Positions 10,456-21,510 of a stretch of DNA of 64,000 nt are shown here, in pieces (position 1 is the first letter of the stretch; every line of letters starts with the position of its first letter). The notes under the pieces were generated by a model. That model did no database searches, was not told the origin of the DNA, and saw only the letters and a program-made list of their open reading frames with translations. The position numbers were made by a program, and so were the translations under genes. The stretch spans positions 6,217,852 through 6,281,851 of the forward strand of contig LNAC01000036.1 of assembly GCA_002007465.1 (NCBI GenBank), written 5' to 3'. Origin of the DNA: Ailurus styani. Its lineage: Eukaryota > Chordata > Mammalia > Carnivora > Ailuridae.

Positions 10456-12487
10456 TGCATCATGTTAATCTGCCACAAAGGACCACAAAGATGCTGAAGT
10501 GGGACGCGGAGGGGCGACATGTGGCTCCACAGAGAACTCACATTATATTCATGTCCATTTCAGAGGACGCCGGACTCAGAGCTGGCTCCTGTAGACAGGA
10601 GACTTGGCCCCGTAAGCAAGCAACAGGTGACTTCCCGGGGTCGGGCACTTGGGACAGGTCTCTTGGATTCCTTCCCTTCCTCTAGGGACTCTGCCAGGCC
10701 TGGGGAACCACTTAATACGTGAGACTGCTTGGCCCACCACTGGGGTATAAACCAGGGTGGAGGGTTGAGAACAATTTTATCCTCAGGTCCATTTGTTGGC
10801 TTGTCAGTGCCATAATGACAGTGATGAATGGGCTACCTTGACAGCTCAACATTTAGGAGCTGCTGACCTGTGACCTCTGGTCACATGATAGGGTCACCTG
10901 AAACTTGCATGACTTCTACCTGGTCAAGGGTAACAATATAAGGGTCAACTAGGCTGGACGATTATATGTATCCAGTCTGAGGCCGCTTGGTCGGGAGCTT
11001 TAAGAGAGGCCGGGTTGGGTTCCCCGGCTCACAAAGCTATGGAACCATTGCAGAAATGCGCCCGACAAAAGATATACGATTTCAAAGCAGTCTAGAGTGA
11101 CTTTCCTTGCGAGGGAATAGAATGAACTCATTATTTTTAAAGGGCAACAATGAAAACAAACACTTTGGAGGAAAATATATTCTGCCAGTGACTCTGCCAC
11201 TGGGATGGAAGCGTGGAGGTGCAGGCCCTAATGAGTGGTATTCATGCTCTCCCTGCAGCTCGGCAGAAGGTTCGATTTGATGCAGTTACTGGAACTAAAA
11301 TCCCCACCGACCAGTCTCAAGCCCTTCTTTCAGCCAGAGAATACAGCTTCTCTGCTCTCCGGTCAGCACAGGACCCCACAAAGGACCACAATGGACAAAA
11401 GAGAACATTTTCCCAATTTCAGGACATCCCCGTTGCTTGAAACTTAAGTCAAGTTTGCATGTGACGGTCTCCAGCTTCACAAAGATTCCAGAATGACTTA
11501 CGAGCAGAAATTCAAGGTGGCTATGATTTTTAGATGTACTGTCCCATTTAAAAAAATTGTATCTATATTTCCTCTTACGGGTCTGAAGATTCTGCTTTTT
11601 GGCTATCTGGTTAAATTCCATTTATTAGCGATCAGATAGTAATGGCCACGGAGGTCATGAATACAGTGCTGCAAACGAAAGCTAAAGGGCTACCGTCATT
11701 GATTTGCAGAATCTAGAAGCTTCATAACCCATGCAAGAAGCAGGCATTACAGAGAAATCTGATTTACATCAGAAACCTGGTTCCTACAAAGGATTTTCCC
11801 CCCCGCAAAGTCAAAGACCGACAGACAGACGGCCACTGGAGCATAATCCACTCATACTCCTGAGAGATGAGCAAAGCAAAGGACAATGGCTTACAGAATA
11901 AAAGGCCAGCTGTTCTGACTTTGGAATGCTCATTTGAGTTGTAAGCTGTGAAATAAATTTGAGTTGATGGTTCCCCCATCTGCTCACCTGTCAGTCTATC
12001 TCCAGCGCACTGCTGTGTTTAGAAATACTTCCGTGTAACCCGCTTAATTGGTTCTGGGATGCCGAGAAACATCTCCCAAGTTTATTTTAACCTTATTCCG
12101 AACAAGAGGCTACTGGGCCTTTGTTTCTCCTCTCTTCTTTAAAGAGCATTCACTAACGGGTCAAGTAGACCCGTGTCTACACACAGTAGAAAACTCCGTG
12201 TAGCCCAACACCGACAGTGTGGGGTGGTCAACTTCAGAACTAGAAAATGGGGCGGGGGGCGAAATGGGATGCCAATCTGTCAAGGACATACCAGCCTGCT
12301 GATGAGCTTATGCTCCGAGCCGGTTTAAAAGCGGAGGCAGAGTCAAAATTCTTACAACGGTGTGCAAATCCCTCTGTGATCCATACCCCTTCTGCACCGG
12401 GTTCTCTGACCCTCCCTCCTTCCGCTTGTCCGCGTGTTCCCTTTGCACGGGTCTGTACTGATTCATCTATTCTTCCCTGAAGAGGCA
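10456..12487. other. Two kilobases of unique sequence
   Basis: I see no repeat that I can name and no exon with matched splice sites. Frames up to 108 residues (11295-11621 minus) lack protein character. One 'gagggttgagaacaa' word near 10760 could be the end of a MER-type element. Confidence 0.3.
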
Positions 12488-12870
12488 AAGAACATTCTCA
12501 GGGCATTAGTATCTGCTGTTCCTTCTACCTTGAAAATGCTTCCCCCTAAGGCCTCCATGTGGCTTGCTCCCCCACTGCTCAAACAGAATCCAATCAGGGA
12601 GGCCCATCTCGAGTGTCCTTCCCAAGACAGCAACATCCCCCTTCCCTCCAACCTCTAGCCCAGCACTCCCCATCTTCTTTCCCTGCGCTGTTTTTCTACA
12701 CAACACCTGGTATCATTTGGGGGGGGGGGTGTTTGCGCGCGCGTGCACGCGCGTGTGTGTGTGTGTAAAATGAGCTCCCCGAAGACAAGGATTTCTGCCT
12801 GGTTTGCTCACTGCTGTCTCCTGCAAGCCTAGAGCAGAGTTTGGCACATTGCAGCCACATTAAATACAGA
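12488..12870 (+). mobile_element. LINE-2 3' end, plus strand
   Basis: The order matches L2: 'gtatctgctgttccttctac', 'gcttccccctaaggcctcca', 'gtggcttgctcccccactgc', the 'agcactccccatcttctttc' block, and 'gagctccccgaagacaagga' near the end with 'tttggcacattgcag'. A G run and a GC/GT tract have expanded inside it at 12719-12766. L2 is an ancient non-LTR retrotransposon. Confidence 0.85.
12719..12766. repeat. G run plus alternating GC/GT tract (Z-DNA type)
   Basis: Eleven G at 12719-12729, then 33 bp of strictly alternating pyrimidine and purine at 12734-12766 (TGCGCGCGCG, then TGCACGCGCG, then TG repeats). Such tracts can adopt left-handed DNA. It lies inside the L2 remnant. Confidence 0.9.
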
Positions 12871-13073
12871 GGAACGCACAGAAACGATTGAGAACAACTT
12901 GCTTCTGAACCTGACTTCTTTAAAATAGAACTGATTTCCCTGCTACACAACCAGTTGTCTAGTAATGACAGTAAAAGTACGAGGCGCCATCACAGGAGGA
13001 ATAATAATACCACGACTAGCCACTGACAAGGAGGATGGGGATGGCAAAAAGAACGTCAGTGGTGCAAGTCAAG
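12871..13073. other. Short unique stretch
   Basis: Nothing recognised between the L2 and MIR remnants. Confidence 0.3.
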
Positions 13074-13195
13074 GGCCAGCCCCACCACTACCTTACCCTG
13101 CGACCTGCGGCAAAGCCACGGCTTTCTGGTCACCAGGACTCAGGTCTGTAAAATGAAGGCTTGAGTCAGACCATCCTAAGGTTTCTCCCCTCTCT
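13074..13195 (+). mobile_element. MIR remnant, plus strand
   Basis: 'ggccagccccaccactacct' then 'cctgcgacctgcggcaaagc' and 'tctgtaaaatgaaggcttga' follow the MIR core and its 3' part. Confidence 0.75.
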
Positions 13196-13224
13196 AGAAA
13201 ATTGGGATTTTACATATACACAGT

Positions 13225-13400
13225 TAACCTCCATATACCTTATCTCGTGTGACCCTCAACTATGAGAGTAGGGAGGAGGGGTGCTACCTGGTTTGGGAGA
13301 CAAGGAAGCAGAGGCCTTGCTCCAGGTCAAGTGGCCGGTAAGTCACAAAGCTGGGACCGGAACTGAGGTCATTGCTAGGCCAGCGTTTTTCTGTTTAGCT
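13225..13400 (-). mobile_element. MIR remnant, minus strand
   Basis: Reversed MIR order: 'gacaaggaagcagaggcctt', 'ctccaggtcaagtggccggt' and 'cacaaagctgggaccggaac'. It faces the MIR at 13074-13195, so the two are separate insertions. Confidence 0.7.
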
Positions 13401-13969
13401 GCATTTCCTCCATTGGTTGAACTGAAAAGTACTCCCAGTCTCTGTTACTCTGATCCATAAACTACTTTTGCAGCCAGTCCTAATCCCCTCAGAGGTAACA
13501 ACCACGTGTATCATAGGTTCCACGGGGAAGAATCCATGGATTCTCCAAGCTTCCACTTCATTCCAAGGTTGCAGGTAATAAGCTGCTCCGTTTGCCCACG
13601 GATATTCTATGGCAGGAACAGAAGTCTGCTTCGGCGAGGCTCTTCTGTAGAAGGGCAGACGTGTCACAACCGTGGCATCAAGACCACTGTGCTAACAAGG
13701 CCCTTGGATTCCAAAGATGTTGGAAACATCCTGGTCTTAAATCCTGAGAAAATCCCCCCTTCATACCCCTAGGACCTGCAGAACCCTATTCCTGCAGCTA
13801 ATATTTAGAACTTAAAAATAATTTTACCCACATAAATATCTATGTTACTGGATTCAAGGGTCAAGACAGATGACAACTCGGCGTAGCTTACTGAGTGCCT
13901 GTTTGCAGATAAAGTCAGATTTGGGCAGAAAGAGTACTGTTGCTGCTCTACATGTTTCTATTCATTCAT
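13401..13969. other. Unique sequence, nothing recognised
   Basis: No repeat or splice-supported exon seen. Confidence 0.3.
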
Positions 13970-14112
13970 TCATTCATTCATTCATTCATCCATTCGTTCA
14001 ACAGATATTTACAAGGTACCAGGATCTAGAAATATCGTAGTGAACTAGGACAAAATCCCAAGTTTCATGGAGGTTGAGGTTACAGTCCGCTGGGGGAAGA
14101 CAGAGAAGAAGC
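13970..14112 (-). mobile_element. LINE-2 3' end, minus strand, with (TTCA)n expansion
   Basis: The (TTCA)n run at about 13970-14000 is the reversed terminal TGAA repeat of L2. It continues into 'ttcaacagatatttacaagg' and 'gtagtgaactaggacaaaat', the usual reversed L2 tail. The tetramer run has expanded to about seven units. Confidence 0.8.
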
Positions 14113-14119
14113 ATGTGTA

Positions 14120-14370
14120 TCAGTTATAAACTTTGCATGGAGCTGCCCACAAGAGGACCTGGAAACAACAGTGGCTACAGAAGATGGAAGTTTAGTTTTC
14201 TTTCACATTAAAGGAGTTTGCAGAGGTCACGGGACAGCAATCCAGAGACACCGAGGACCCAGACGGTTCCATCTACTTTTTGGCTCTGTTGTTCTTAGCT
14301 GACACCAACCATCCTCGCGCTCACCACGTGGACCTGGATACTGCAGTCACCCCAGCTTGAGTCCCAGGGA
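14120..14370. mobile_element. Probable old interspersed repeat, class uncertain
   Basis: Phrases such as 'acagtggctacagaagatgg', 'aagtttagttttctttcaca' and 'tttttggctctgttgttctt' resemble a widespread mammalian repeat I cannot name with confidence. No boundaries or duplication visible. Confidence 0.3.
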
Positions 14371-16478
14371 GCCCCAGGGAGCAGGAGAGAGGGAGTAAAT
14401 GTGTGCTTACCACCTCTTTCAAGGAAGGATAGGCAACCACCCTCCACCTCTCTCTCACCGATGAGAACTCAGTCCCTGGCCTGCAGGCGAGGCTAGTAAG
14501 TGTAGGTTTTTAAGAAGATGGACTACCCTCTGCTTTTCTCTGTCTAAACCAAGATTCTACACTAAGGAAGAAGGAAAGAATGGGGGCAGGATGAGACTTA
14601 TTCTCTGCCACAGAATGGAAGAGAATAGATACGAAGACCGATTCTGCTGGCGAGCAACGCTTTGGAGAGGTGGGGGAATGGCAATGGCCACAGGGGTTGT
14701 GGTAGCCATCTGTCTGGGTAAGAGCACTTTAGGGAACCCATTAGGCAAGTTCTGAGGGACAGTGAGGAGGCCCCTGTGGCTGAAGGAGGGTGACGAAGGG
14801 AAGGAGGAGATGGGATCCAAGGAGTCCAGGCTCTGGGAAGCCACGGTAAAGACTGATCTTATTCTAAGTGAGATGGGAAAGTAGTATGGGAGGGTTTCGT
14901 GCACGGGACTGACAGAATCTCTGGCCCAGTACTCGGCAGGAAGCTTCCAGACTCCTTTAAGGAACTGGGTTATCTCATGAGAGTAAGCTTCTCTGCTAGA
15001 TCCATCCACAGTGCTGGGCTGATGAAGCAAAATATTCTCCTTAAGACTCCTTCCTGGCTAATGTCCACTCCCCACACCGGGGGCTGCGAGGGAGGAGGGC
15101 TCGAACCTGATCGTCCTAATGCCTTTGATGCTTTGTTCCTGCTTTGCGATGGAATAGAAGAGAAGAAATAACCCGAAGCCTCCCTGGATTCCTGAGTTCA
15201 CCTGATGTGTATCTTCAGAACTCAACTCACATCCAATTTATGCTGCTCTTTTTCTTCTCGGGGCTGTGGATTCAGGCTGAGGAAGCAGGGTGATCTATAT
15301 GCTGAGAGCCACGGAAGACCGAACAGGCCTCTGAGTCAGTGCGGGGTTTGCTTCTAAAGTGACTTGGTTTGAAAGGAGTTTTAAAAATTGTACTTCAGTA
15401 GGAGGCAGGCCACACTCCGAAGTCCCCCAACCAGAGCTTCTGCCATGCTGCCGGGTTACCCGGCCAGTGGGTGAAGCCCCTCAGAGCCTTGGGAAGGAAG
15501 GCCAAGTTGCCAGAGAGACTGCTTCCGGGTTACAAGTGGCCTCCAAACCCAGTGGTTAATGGGGTGGGCTTATTAATCATCACAGCCACAACTCTCCCAT
15601 CTGGGCATCTCTGAGGAGAGAACACGCAGAGGGAAGAGTCACTCTCTATCCATTACTGATGGTCTCAGCCTCCCGCCACCAGAAGGGGCCGTGGCCCAGG
15701 CTCGCACTCCAGGGCTCTGAGTGCTGGGGCCACAGCTCCTTCCTTCACTGTCTAGGGTGAGCTCATTCTCCCAGCCCCGGTGTTTGCATGTGGGCTGACC
15801 TTGGGAAGGGTGTTCAGGCAGTGTTGTCTCATCTGTCAAGCTAAAACAACCCCAGAACCCCAGAGCCCCATCTGGGAAATACTCAAGCAGGGACCAGGAC
15901 TGGCCATCTCATCTCATAGCCTCCTGGCTCTGGGAAGAAGGCTTTTACTGGGGGCGGGGCACACAAGGCCATGTCCTTGCCACGTGCCAGTTAGGGATGG
16001 GGTGGGGCGGAGGATGAGAGCTCGGCTCTGTGCAGCAAAAGACACCCTTAGGCCCCCACTGCGAATCCCGGGCGCCTTCTCATTCGCCAAAATTCAGAAG
16101 GTCATCGGGAATCAAAGGACGACATCTGCTTGTGTGGAATGTCATTACAGAGGAGCCTGGGAACAAGAGGCCTGTTACAAGTCACCTCTCCAGCTCCTGC
16201 AAACAGGCCGATTAATGGAGAAGCTCGGCTCCTCACTGAGCATTACAGGAGTGGGGTCAGCTGGGACCAGGCCAGGGCTCAGCGGTGAGTGGGGACGGCA
16301 TAGCAAGGACTTGATGAGCTGCTGTAACCTCCTGCCCCGTGTCCGGCCTGCCAGGGAGCCCGGCTGCTTAGCAGACGGCTAAGTCAGAATTCCCACTTTT
16401 TTGGAAGAATGGTTCTGCAGCCACGACCCCCTGGGAGTGAGCCCAGAATACCTTACCAAGGGCCCATTATGCTTTCAG
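14371..16478. other. Unique sequence, GC-richer in 15.6-16.4 kb
   Basis: No repeat family recognised. The longest frame in the window (15780-16382 plus, 200 residues) lies here, but its composition follows local GC content and it has no domain. Mildly conserved-looking sequence at 16030-16260. Confidence 0.3.
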
Positions 16479-16585
16479 CTCAAGTGAGACCCCGGGCCCC
16501 GGGAAGCCTGCTGTTACGGATTTAAACTGCACTGTCTAGCTGGAGATCGACTCATGAAGGTCCCAGTGCCCAAAGGCGGCCACCG
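16479..16585 (+). other. Exon-like segment, weak candidate
   Basis: The preceding 'ccattatgctttcag' is an acceptor-like word and CACCG|GTAAGT at 16581-16591 is a good donor, framing 107 nt. An ATG at 16554 opens a short frame into the donor. No homology recognised and the pyrimidine tract is poor, so chance pairing is likely. Confidence 0.12.
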
Positions 16586-17404
16586 GTAAGTTACGAGGTG
16601 GGGGCTGTGTGTAGAGGGTGTGAAGGGAGTGGCACCAGACACTCTGGCCCCCGACCAATGCCAGAAAGTGCCCCATGAATCCATCTGTCGCAAGTGTGTG
16701 GGAACAAGGAAGGGGAAGGCATGTCGCGATGCAACTTATTTTGAAGGAGAATATTTTAAATCATTGCTCAAATCGCGCTGCTTCCCGGTGCAACGGAGAA
16801 GCACATGAGCTCTGCGTTCCCTGGAGGGAAAGGTGGGGGTCTCCGAAGCCCAACTTTACCTTCTTAACAGTTTCACCCAGGCCAGGCCACGTGACCAGCC
16901 TTCTGGGAGAGATTCGTGCTGGAGGCCCACAAATGCATGCGAGAAGCAATGTAATTGGTTCCAAGTTAACGTCCTTTTCCAGTTGGTCTCGTGTAAGCAC
17001 CTGGGAGTTATGGGCAACTAACTTAGAATCATTTATAAAGTTCTTTCCCAGGAGAAAGGTCTCTGGACAGGCAGCGAGTGAGCCTCTGAGTTATTTCTCC
17101 ACAGTGGCTACAGTCAGAAGATGAGGGAACAGGTTCAACCGGAAAGAACCCGAAGCTCTCTCCGAAAAGTAGGGGGCTCTCCCTTCCCAGTAGGGACCGC
17201 CATGGCTAGCCCTGTGGAGGTCGAACTTGACAAACCTCTGTCTTGAGGTGCTCCTCCTTATCTCACACCTCCTCGGTTTCAAAGGCAAGGTGAACAGACT
17301 CGCTCGACACACTGGTGGCAGAGTCTGGAGAGTAGAATCCAGGTCTCGGGAACCTTTGCTCACCGTGGGCTTGCTGGCTTTTGCTTTTTTAACATCCTAA
17401 TGGT
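16586..17404. other. Unique sequence, nothing recognised
   Basis: No named repeat. Overlapping frames on both strands have no splice or family support. Confidence 0.3.
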
Positions 17405-17645
17405 TAAGAGCATTGAAGGATCTCCTTTGTGCCAGATGGAGTTCTCAGTGTCTTTCCACGTAACCCTAATAACCCTACGAGGTTGGTACGATTATTATCC
17501 TCATCTTGCAGATGGGAACACAGAGGCACCAGGTGGTTTTGTAACTTGGCCAAGGTCAGAGATTGTGAGTGATGTGGTGGAGATAGGAACCCAGGCACTC
17601 TGGCCCCAGAACCATGTTCTAAAGCCACTACCGTATGATGTTCAT
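17405..17645 (-). mobile_element. MIR remnant, minus strand, nearly full length
   Basis: Long match to reversed MIR: 'acgaggttggtacgattatt', 'atcctcatcttgcagatggg', 'taacttggccaaggtcagag', then 'ggaacccaggcactctggcc' and 'ccatgttctaaagccactac'. One of the best preserved MIRs in the window. Confidence 0.9.
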
Positions 17646-17736
17646 GAAACAATGTACTTTCCCAGTCTGACATCTAATGATGTGGGGTGCGGGAGGGGAG
17701 GCGTTTTATAATGTAAAGGCGAGAGTGTCCCATCTA

Positions 17737-17848
17737 GGGGCCTGGCTGGCTCAGGAGGAAGAGCATTCGACTCTTGATCTTGGGGTCATAAGTTCGAGCC
17801 CCATGCTGGGTGTACAGAGTACTTAAAAAAAAAAAAGAAAGAAAGAAG
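17737..17848 (+). mobile_element. Short CAN-SINE variant, plus strand
   Basis: tRNA-like body with 'ggggcctggctggctcagg', 'gagcattcgactcttgatct', 'gggtcataagttcgagcccc' (B box) and 'atgctgggtgtacagagtac', then an A tail with GAAA units. It lacks the long CT-rich section of the SINEC copies elsewhere. Pol III boxes are residual; this is not a tRNA gene. Confidence 0.9.
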
Positions 17849-18129
17849 AGTCTTCCACCCCTGGACTTGTTTCTAATGGTGGTTCCCTTCCATATCTCTA
17901 ACTAAGATGCACACACTGCTCTTTCTGGACTTATCAACTCCAGATAGTATCTGTTGGCTTCCTGCGATGGTACATGAAGACCTGGCTCGCCCTCATTCCG
18001 TGCATGTGTGCGTGGGGTTGGTGGGAACTTGTCTCCAGTCACGGCCCCAGTGGACCAGGCCTCCAAGCAGTCACTCCCACGCTGGGTCAGCTGGCCTGTC
18101 ACCTGCTTTACACATACAGCAGCACAGAT

Positions 18130-18418
18130 GATGTTCCAACAATTCCTCAGAAAAGTCTGAGAGCTTCCATGTTTGTGCTTTTGGGAGTCACAAGCCTTAA
18201 TGTGAGAAGGCTGGATCATGGCTGCAGAGACCCCACTGGAGAGAGAGAGAGAGGCCCTGCACCCCAGGCCCCCGATGAGGCCAGCAGAAGAACCTTCCAT
18301 CGCTGAGCCCCAGGCAAACACAGAAACCCAGAGTCTTCTGTGAGAATTAATGACTATGGCTGTTTAAAGCCACTTAGTTCTGGGGTGATTTGTTATGCAA
18401 CGAATAACCGAAAACAGG
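18130..18418 (+). mobile_element. Old LTR remnant, MLT1-like (ERVL-MaLR)
   Basis: The last 120 bp hold 'gccagcagaagaaccttcca', 'ctgtttaaagccacttagtt' and 'ctggggtgatttgttatgca' followed by 'acgaataaccgaaaaca', the usual 3' end of MaLR-type LTRs. The 5' edge is unclear and may extend to about 17.9 kb. No internal retroviral genes are present. Confidence 0.6.
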
Positions 18419-18489
18419 GTTTTCTGTATTTTTAGGTCCTTAGTTGGCTACCTCTGTAACGGTAGATAATATGCTTACATTTTATATCT

Positions 18490-19320
18490 GGTTTCATTAG
18501 CTTTCTTTAGTGTGCTGAAAATATAAATACCGTAAAATGGCCATCTCGATTATTTTTAAGTATACAATTCAGTGGTATTAATCGCATTGTGTAAACATCA
18601 CCACTGTCTATTTCTGAACTTTTCCATCATCTCAAACGGAGGCCTGTACCCATTAAGCAATCACCTCACACTCCCCCCTTCTCTGGCAGCTAGTAACCTC
18701 TCATCTACTTCCTGTCTCCATGAATGTGCCTCTTCTAGAGAGTTCTGTAACTGGGGTCGTCATACAACATGTGTCCTTTCGTGTCTGGTGTATTTCACCG
18801 AGGAGTGGAATTGCTGGGTCATACGGTAATTCTACATTTTATTTTTTGAGGAAATGCCAGATTGCTCTCCAAAGATACTGTGTGATTTTGTATTTCCACC
18901 AGCAGTGTAGGAAATTTCCAACTTCTCCATATCCTTCACAACACTATTTTTTTTTTTTTAATTTAGTACAGCCATCCTAGTAGGTGTGAAGTAGTCTGTC
19001 AACGTGGTTTGGACCTACTTTACTTTCCCTGATAACTAACGATGTGAAGCATCTTCTCATGAACTTATTTGTCATTTGTATATCTTCTTTGGAGAAATAT
19101 CTAATCAAGTCCTTTGCCTGTATTTAAATTAGTTTGCCTATTTGTTGTTGAGTTTTAGGAGCTCTTTATATATTCTGGACATTAAACCTTTATTAGATAC
19201 ATGATTTGCAATATTTTGTCCTGATTCAGTAGGGTGTCTTCACTTTCTTGATAATGTTTTTTGATGCACAAATGTTTCTAATTTTAGAGAAGTCCAATTT
19301 ATTTTCTTAGGTTTTTTATT
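18490..19320 (-). mobile_element. Ancient L1M fragment, minus strand
   Basis: On the plus strand this reads the reverse of the L1 ORF2 C-terminal region and adjoining sequence: 'acaattcagtggtattaatc', 'ttctgtaactggggtcgtca', 'ggagtggaattgctgggtca', 'ttgtatttccaccagcagtg', 'tatatcttctttggagaaat', 'gagctctttatatattctgg', 'ttgatgcacaaatgtttcta'. The coding frame is destroyed by stops and indels. Confidence 0.9.
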
Positions 19321-19885
19321 AATTTTTGGCAGAATTACTCAACTTCCCTTTTATAAGATAAGGATAAGAGTGCTCGACATAGGATGAAAGACTGAGCCAT
19401 TTAACAGCATGAAACAAAGTTGGAGGAATATGAGATACCCAATGTTTCATGTACTCTAGAAGGATAATTTCCATATATGTGCTATTCTCAAGTCCGTTGC
19501 TGGTTTTCACCAGCACCAACCTCTCCTTGACAACGCTGTTAACCCAACTTTGAGTTATTCACTAACCCCAGCAGCACCTAATGGGAACTACTTAAAAACT
19601 GGTCCGGAATCCTTAATTTACACTTACTTAGATTGGAAGTTCTCATTCTGCACTTCTACAAATGCATCTGACTGGACATATGCCTATTTCGTCCACCAAA
19701 TCCGGAGGGAACTGGTGGGCATCTTACCAGGTACTGGTTTTCAGTCCAGAGGAATGGCAGTATCTGAGATCCCTAGTCAAACTTTTCATGACACTTCTCC
19801 AATCTTCTGGCAAAGTGATTTGATCTGTTAGAAGAATTTCCTGATACCTTCTCTGGCATTTGTAAGAGACTAAGGAACGGTTATT
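19321..19885. other. Unique sequence, nothing recognised
   Basis: Sits between the L1M fragment and a SINE. No repeat or exon identified. Confidence 0.3.
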
Positions 19886-20104
19886 AAGACCATGCATGGG
19901 GGAGGGGCGCCTGGGTGCCTCAGTTGGTTAAGCGTCTGCCTTCAGCTCAGGTCATGATCTCAGGGTCCTGAGATCATACCCCATGTCAGGCTCCCTACTC
20001 AGTGGGGAGCCTGCTTCTCCCTCTCCCTCTGCACTCTCCCCCCTCCCCCGCGATGTTCTCTCTCTCTCTCAAATAAAACCTTGAAAAAAAAAAGACCATG
20101 CACG
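19886..20104 (+). mobile_element. CAN-SINE (SINEC), plus strand, with target-site duplication
   Basis: Body about 19899-20091: 'ggggcgcctgggtgcctcag', 'ggttaagcgtctgccttcag', 'gtcatgatctcagggtcctg', 'tactcagtggggagcctgct', a CT-rich part and 'caaataaaaccttg' with A tail. The duplication AAGACCATGCATG at 19886-19898 recurs as AAGACCATGCACG at 20092-20104. Confidence 0.95.
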
Positions 20105-20651
20105 TATGCATATCCTACTTGGCAAACCATCCTTTACATAATCAGTGACACCTCTCTGCAACATGAGCAATAGCCAATAAGGCAGATGAAGAAGCCAAGA
20201 CGATGCAGGAGAATGCTATCATAATAAGGGCTTTCCTAGCTTGCAGGAGGAGGGCTTTCCTCCCTATGCAGGGCAGCTCAGGGGACACAGTCTGACCTCC
20301 TGTACCTCTGAATCTGGGTAACAGAAATCTTGCCATAATGATGCTCTCCTTGTACAACAAGCTTCACTTTGGCCTTTCTGACAGCCGATTATCACTCTTC
20401 CCCTACCAAAAACATTTTATTCACTGCTGTTTGGAATGTGTATTTATTTGTGGGGCACTTAGGACGCCCAATACCTCATAACTGCTTTGGTCCTTACCAT
20501 CAGAAAGCAAATGTGGCTTGGTAGAGAAAATTAACAAGTGTTTTGAGCTCTCAGGTCAATATTGGCCTTCTCAAAACTGTATTTGCAAAAGCTAGCATGC
20601 TGTTGAAATAACTGTGTGAACTATCTCGGTTCCAAACAGATAACGATGTTT
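20105..20651. other. Unique sequence, nothing recognised
   Basis: No repeat family or credible exon. Confidence 0.3.
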
Positions 20652-21070
20652 TGCAGAATTGCTTATAAATTAAAACTGGAAACAGCCTAAATGTCCATCA
20701 TTGTGGGAATGATACTAAACTATGGTATATCCATACTATGGACTTCTCTGCAACAATTAAATAGAATAGAACAGATTTATATTATATGTTCTCACATGGG
20801 AAGATTTCCAAACATAAGATATTGAGTAACACAACCAAGTTGGGTATTGATTTGTACCAGCATAATAGCCATTTATGGAAATGAAAAAAGAAAACACGCA
20901 TTCATTCCCAGTATATCTATCTATCTGTAAATGTACAGAAAATTACCTAGAAGGGCAAGAAGGTCAGCGATGGGGGCTAGGGGCTTTAAAGCACTGTATT
21001 AAGTTTTCATTTTTGAATCAAGTGACTGTATTTGTGTATTACCTGTGTCATCAAACATGGATAAAGATGC
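20652..21070 (+). mobile_element. Ancient L1M 3' end, plus strand
   Basis: Follows late ORF2 and 3' sequence of old L1: 'ctggaaacagcctaaatgtc', 'taaactatggtatatccata', 'ctctgcaacaattaaataga', 'acatgggaagatttccaaac', then the 'aagtgactgtatttgtg' tail region. Opposite in orientation to the L1M at 18.5-19.3 kb, hence a separate copy. Confidence 0.75.
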
Positions 21071-21248
21071 TAACTGATGGCGAAGAAAACAAAATACCTC
21101 AGAGCAGGGGTAGGGATGTGAATCAGTTGTTAAAGCATATAAGCGCCTTCAGTTCCAATTTCCTTTCTACCAGTCAGAATTCTGGGAACTCAGCAAGAAG
21201 GAAATTCTTGGCTTGGTCAATATGAGGCTTTGAAGTTAACAGGTAAAA
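21071..21248. other. Short unique stretch
   Basis: Nothing recognised. Confidence 0.3.
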
Positions 21249-21510
21249 CAGTTGCTTTGCATTTTTTTTTTTTTTTTTGAGAGAGAGAGAGAGAGTGAGC
21301 ACGCGAGTGGGGTGGAGGTGGGCAGGGCGCAGTGAGGGATGGGCAGAGAGAGAGAGAGCATCTAAAGTAGGCTCCATGTCCAGCACAGAGCTGGACACGG
21401 GGCTCCACCTCACAACTCTGAGATCAAGACCTGAGTGGAAATCAAGAGTCAGATGCTCGACCAACCGAGCCACCCATTGGAGTCACCCGGGTGCCCCAGT
21501 TCCTTTGCAT
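21249..21510 (-). mobile_element. CAN-SINE, minus strand, with target-site duplication
   Basis: Body 21263-21496: T tract, (GA)n, reversed CT-rich part, 'caaagtaggctccatgtcc'-like block (21364 on), 'ctgagatcaagacctgagtg', 'cgaccaaccgagccaccca', then an extra 'ttggagtcacccgggtgccc'. Duplication CAGTTGCTTTGCAT at 21249-21262 recurs with one change at 21497-21510. Its 3' half (GGCTCCATGTCCAG) differs from the other SINEs, so it is another subfamily. Confidence 0.93.

Noticed and set aside
14557..15030. 157-residue minus-strand open frame
   Set aside because: No family resemblance, low-complexity serine and proline content, no flanking splice sites.
15780..16382. Longest open frame in the window (200 residues, plus)
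   Set aside because: GC-rich local sequence, several cysteine/proline/arginine-rich overlapping frames, no domain, no splice or promoter context.
17737..17848. Possible tRNA gene, because of GTTCGAGCCCC
   Set aside because: The B box belongs to a tRNA-derived SINE with an A tail; it lacks a full cloverleaf.
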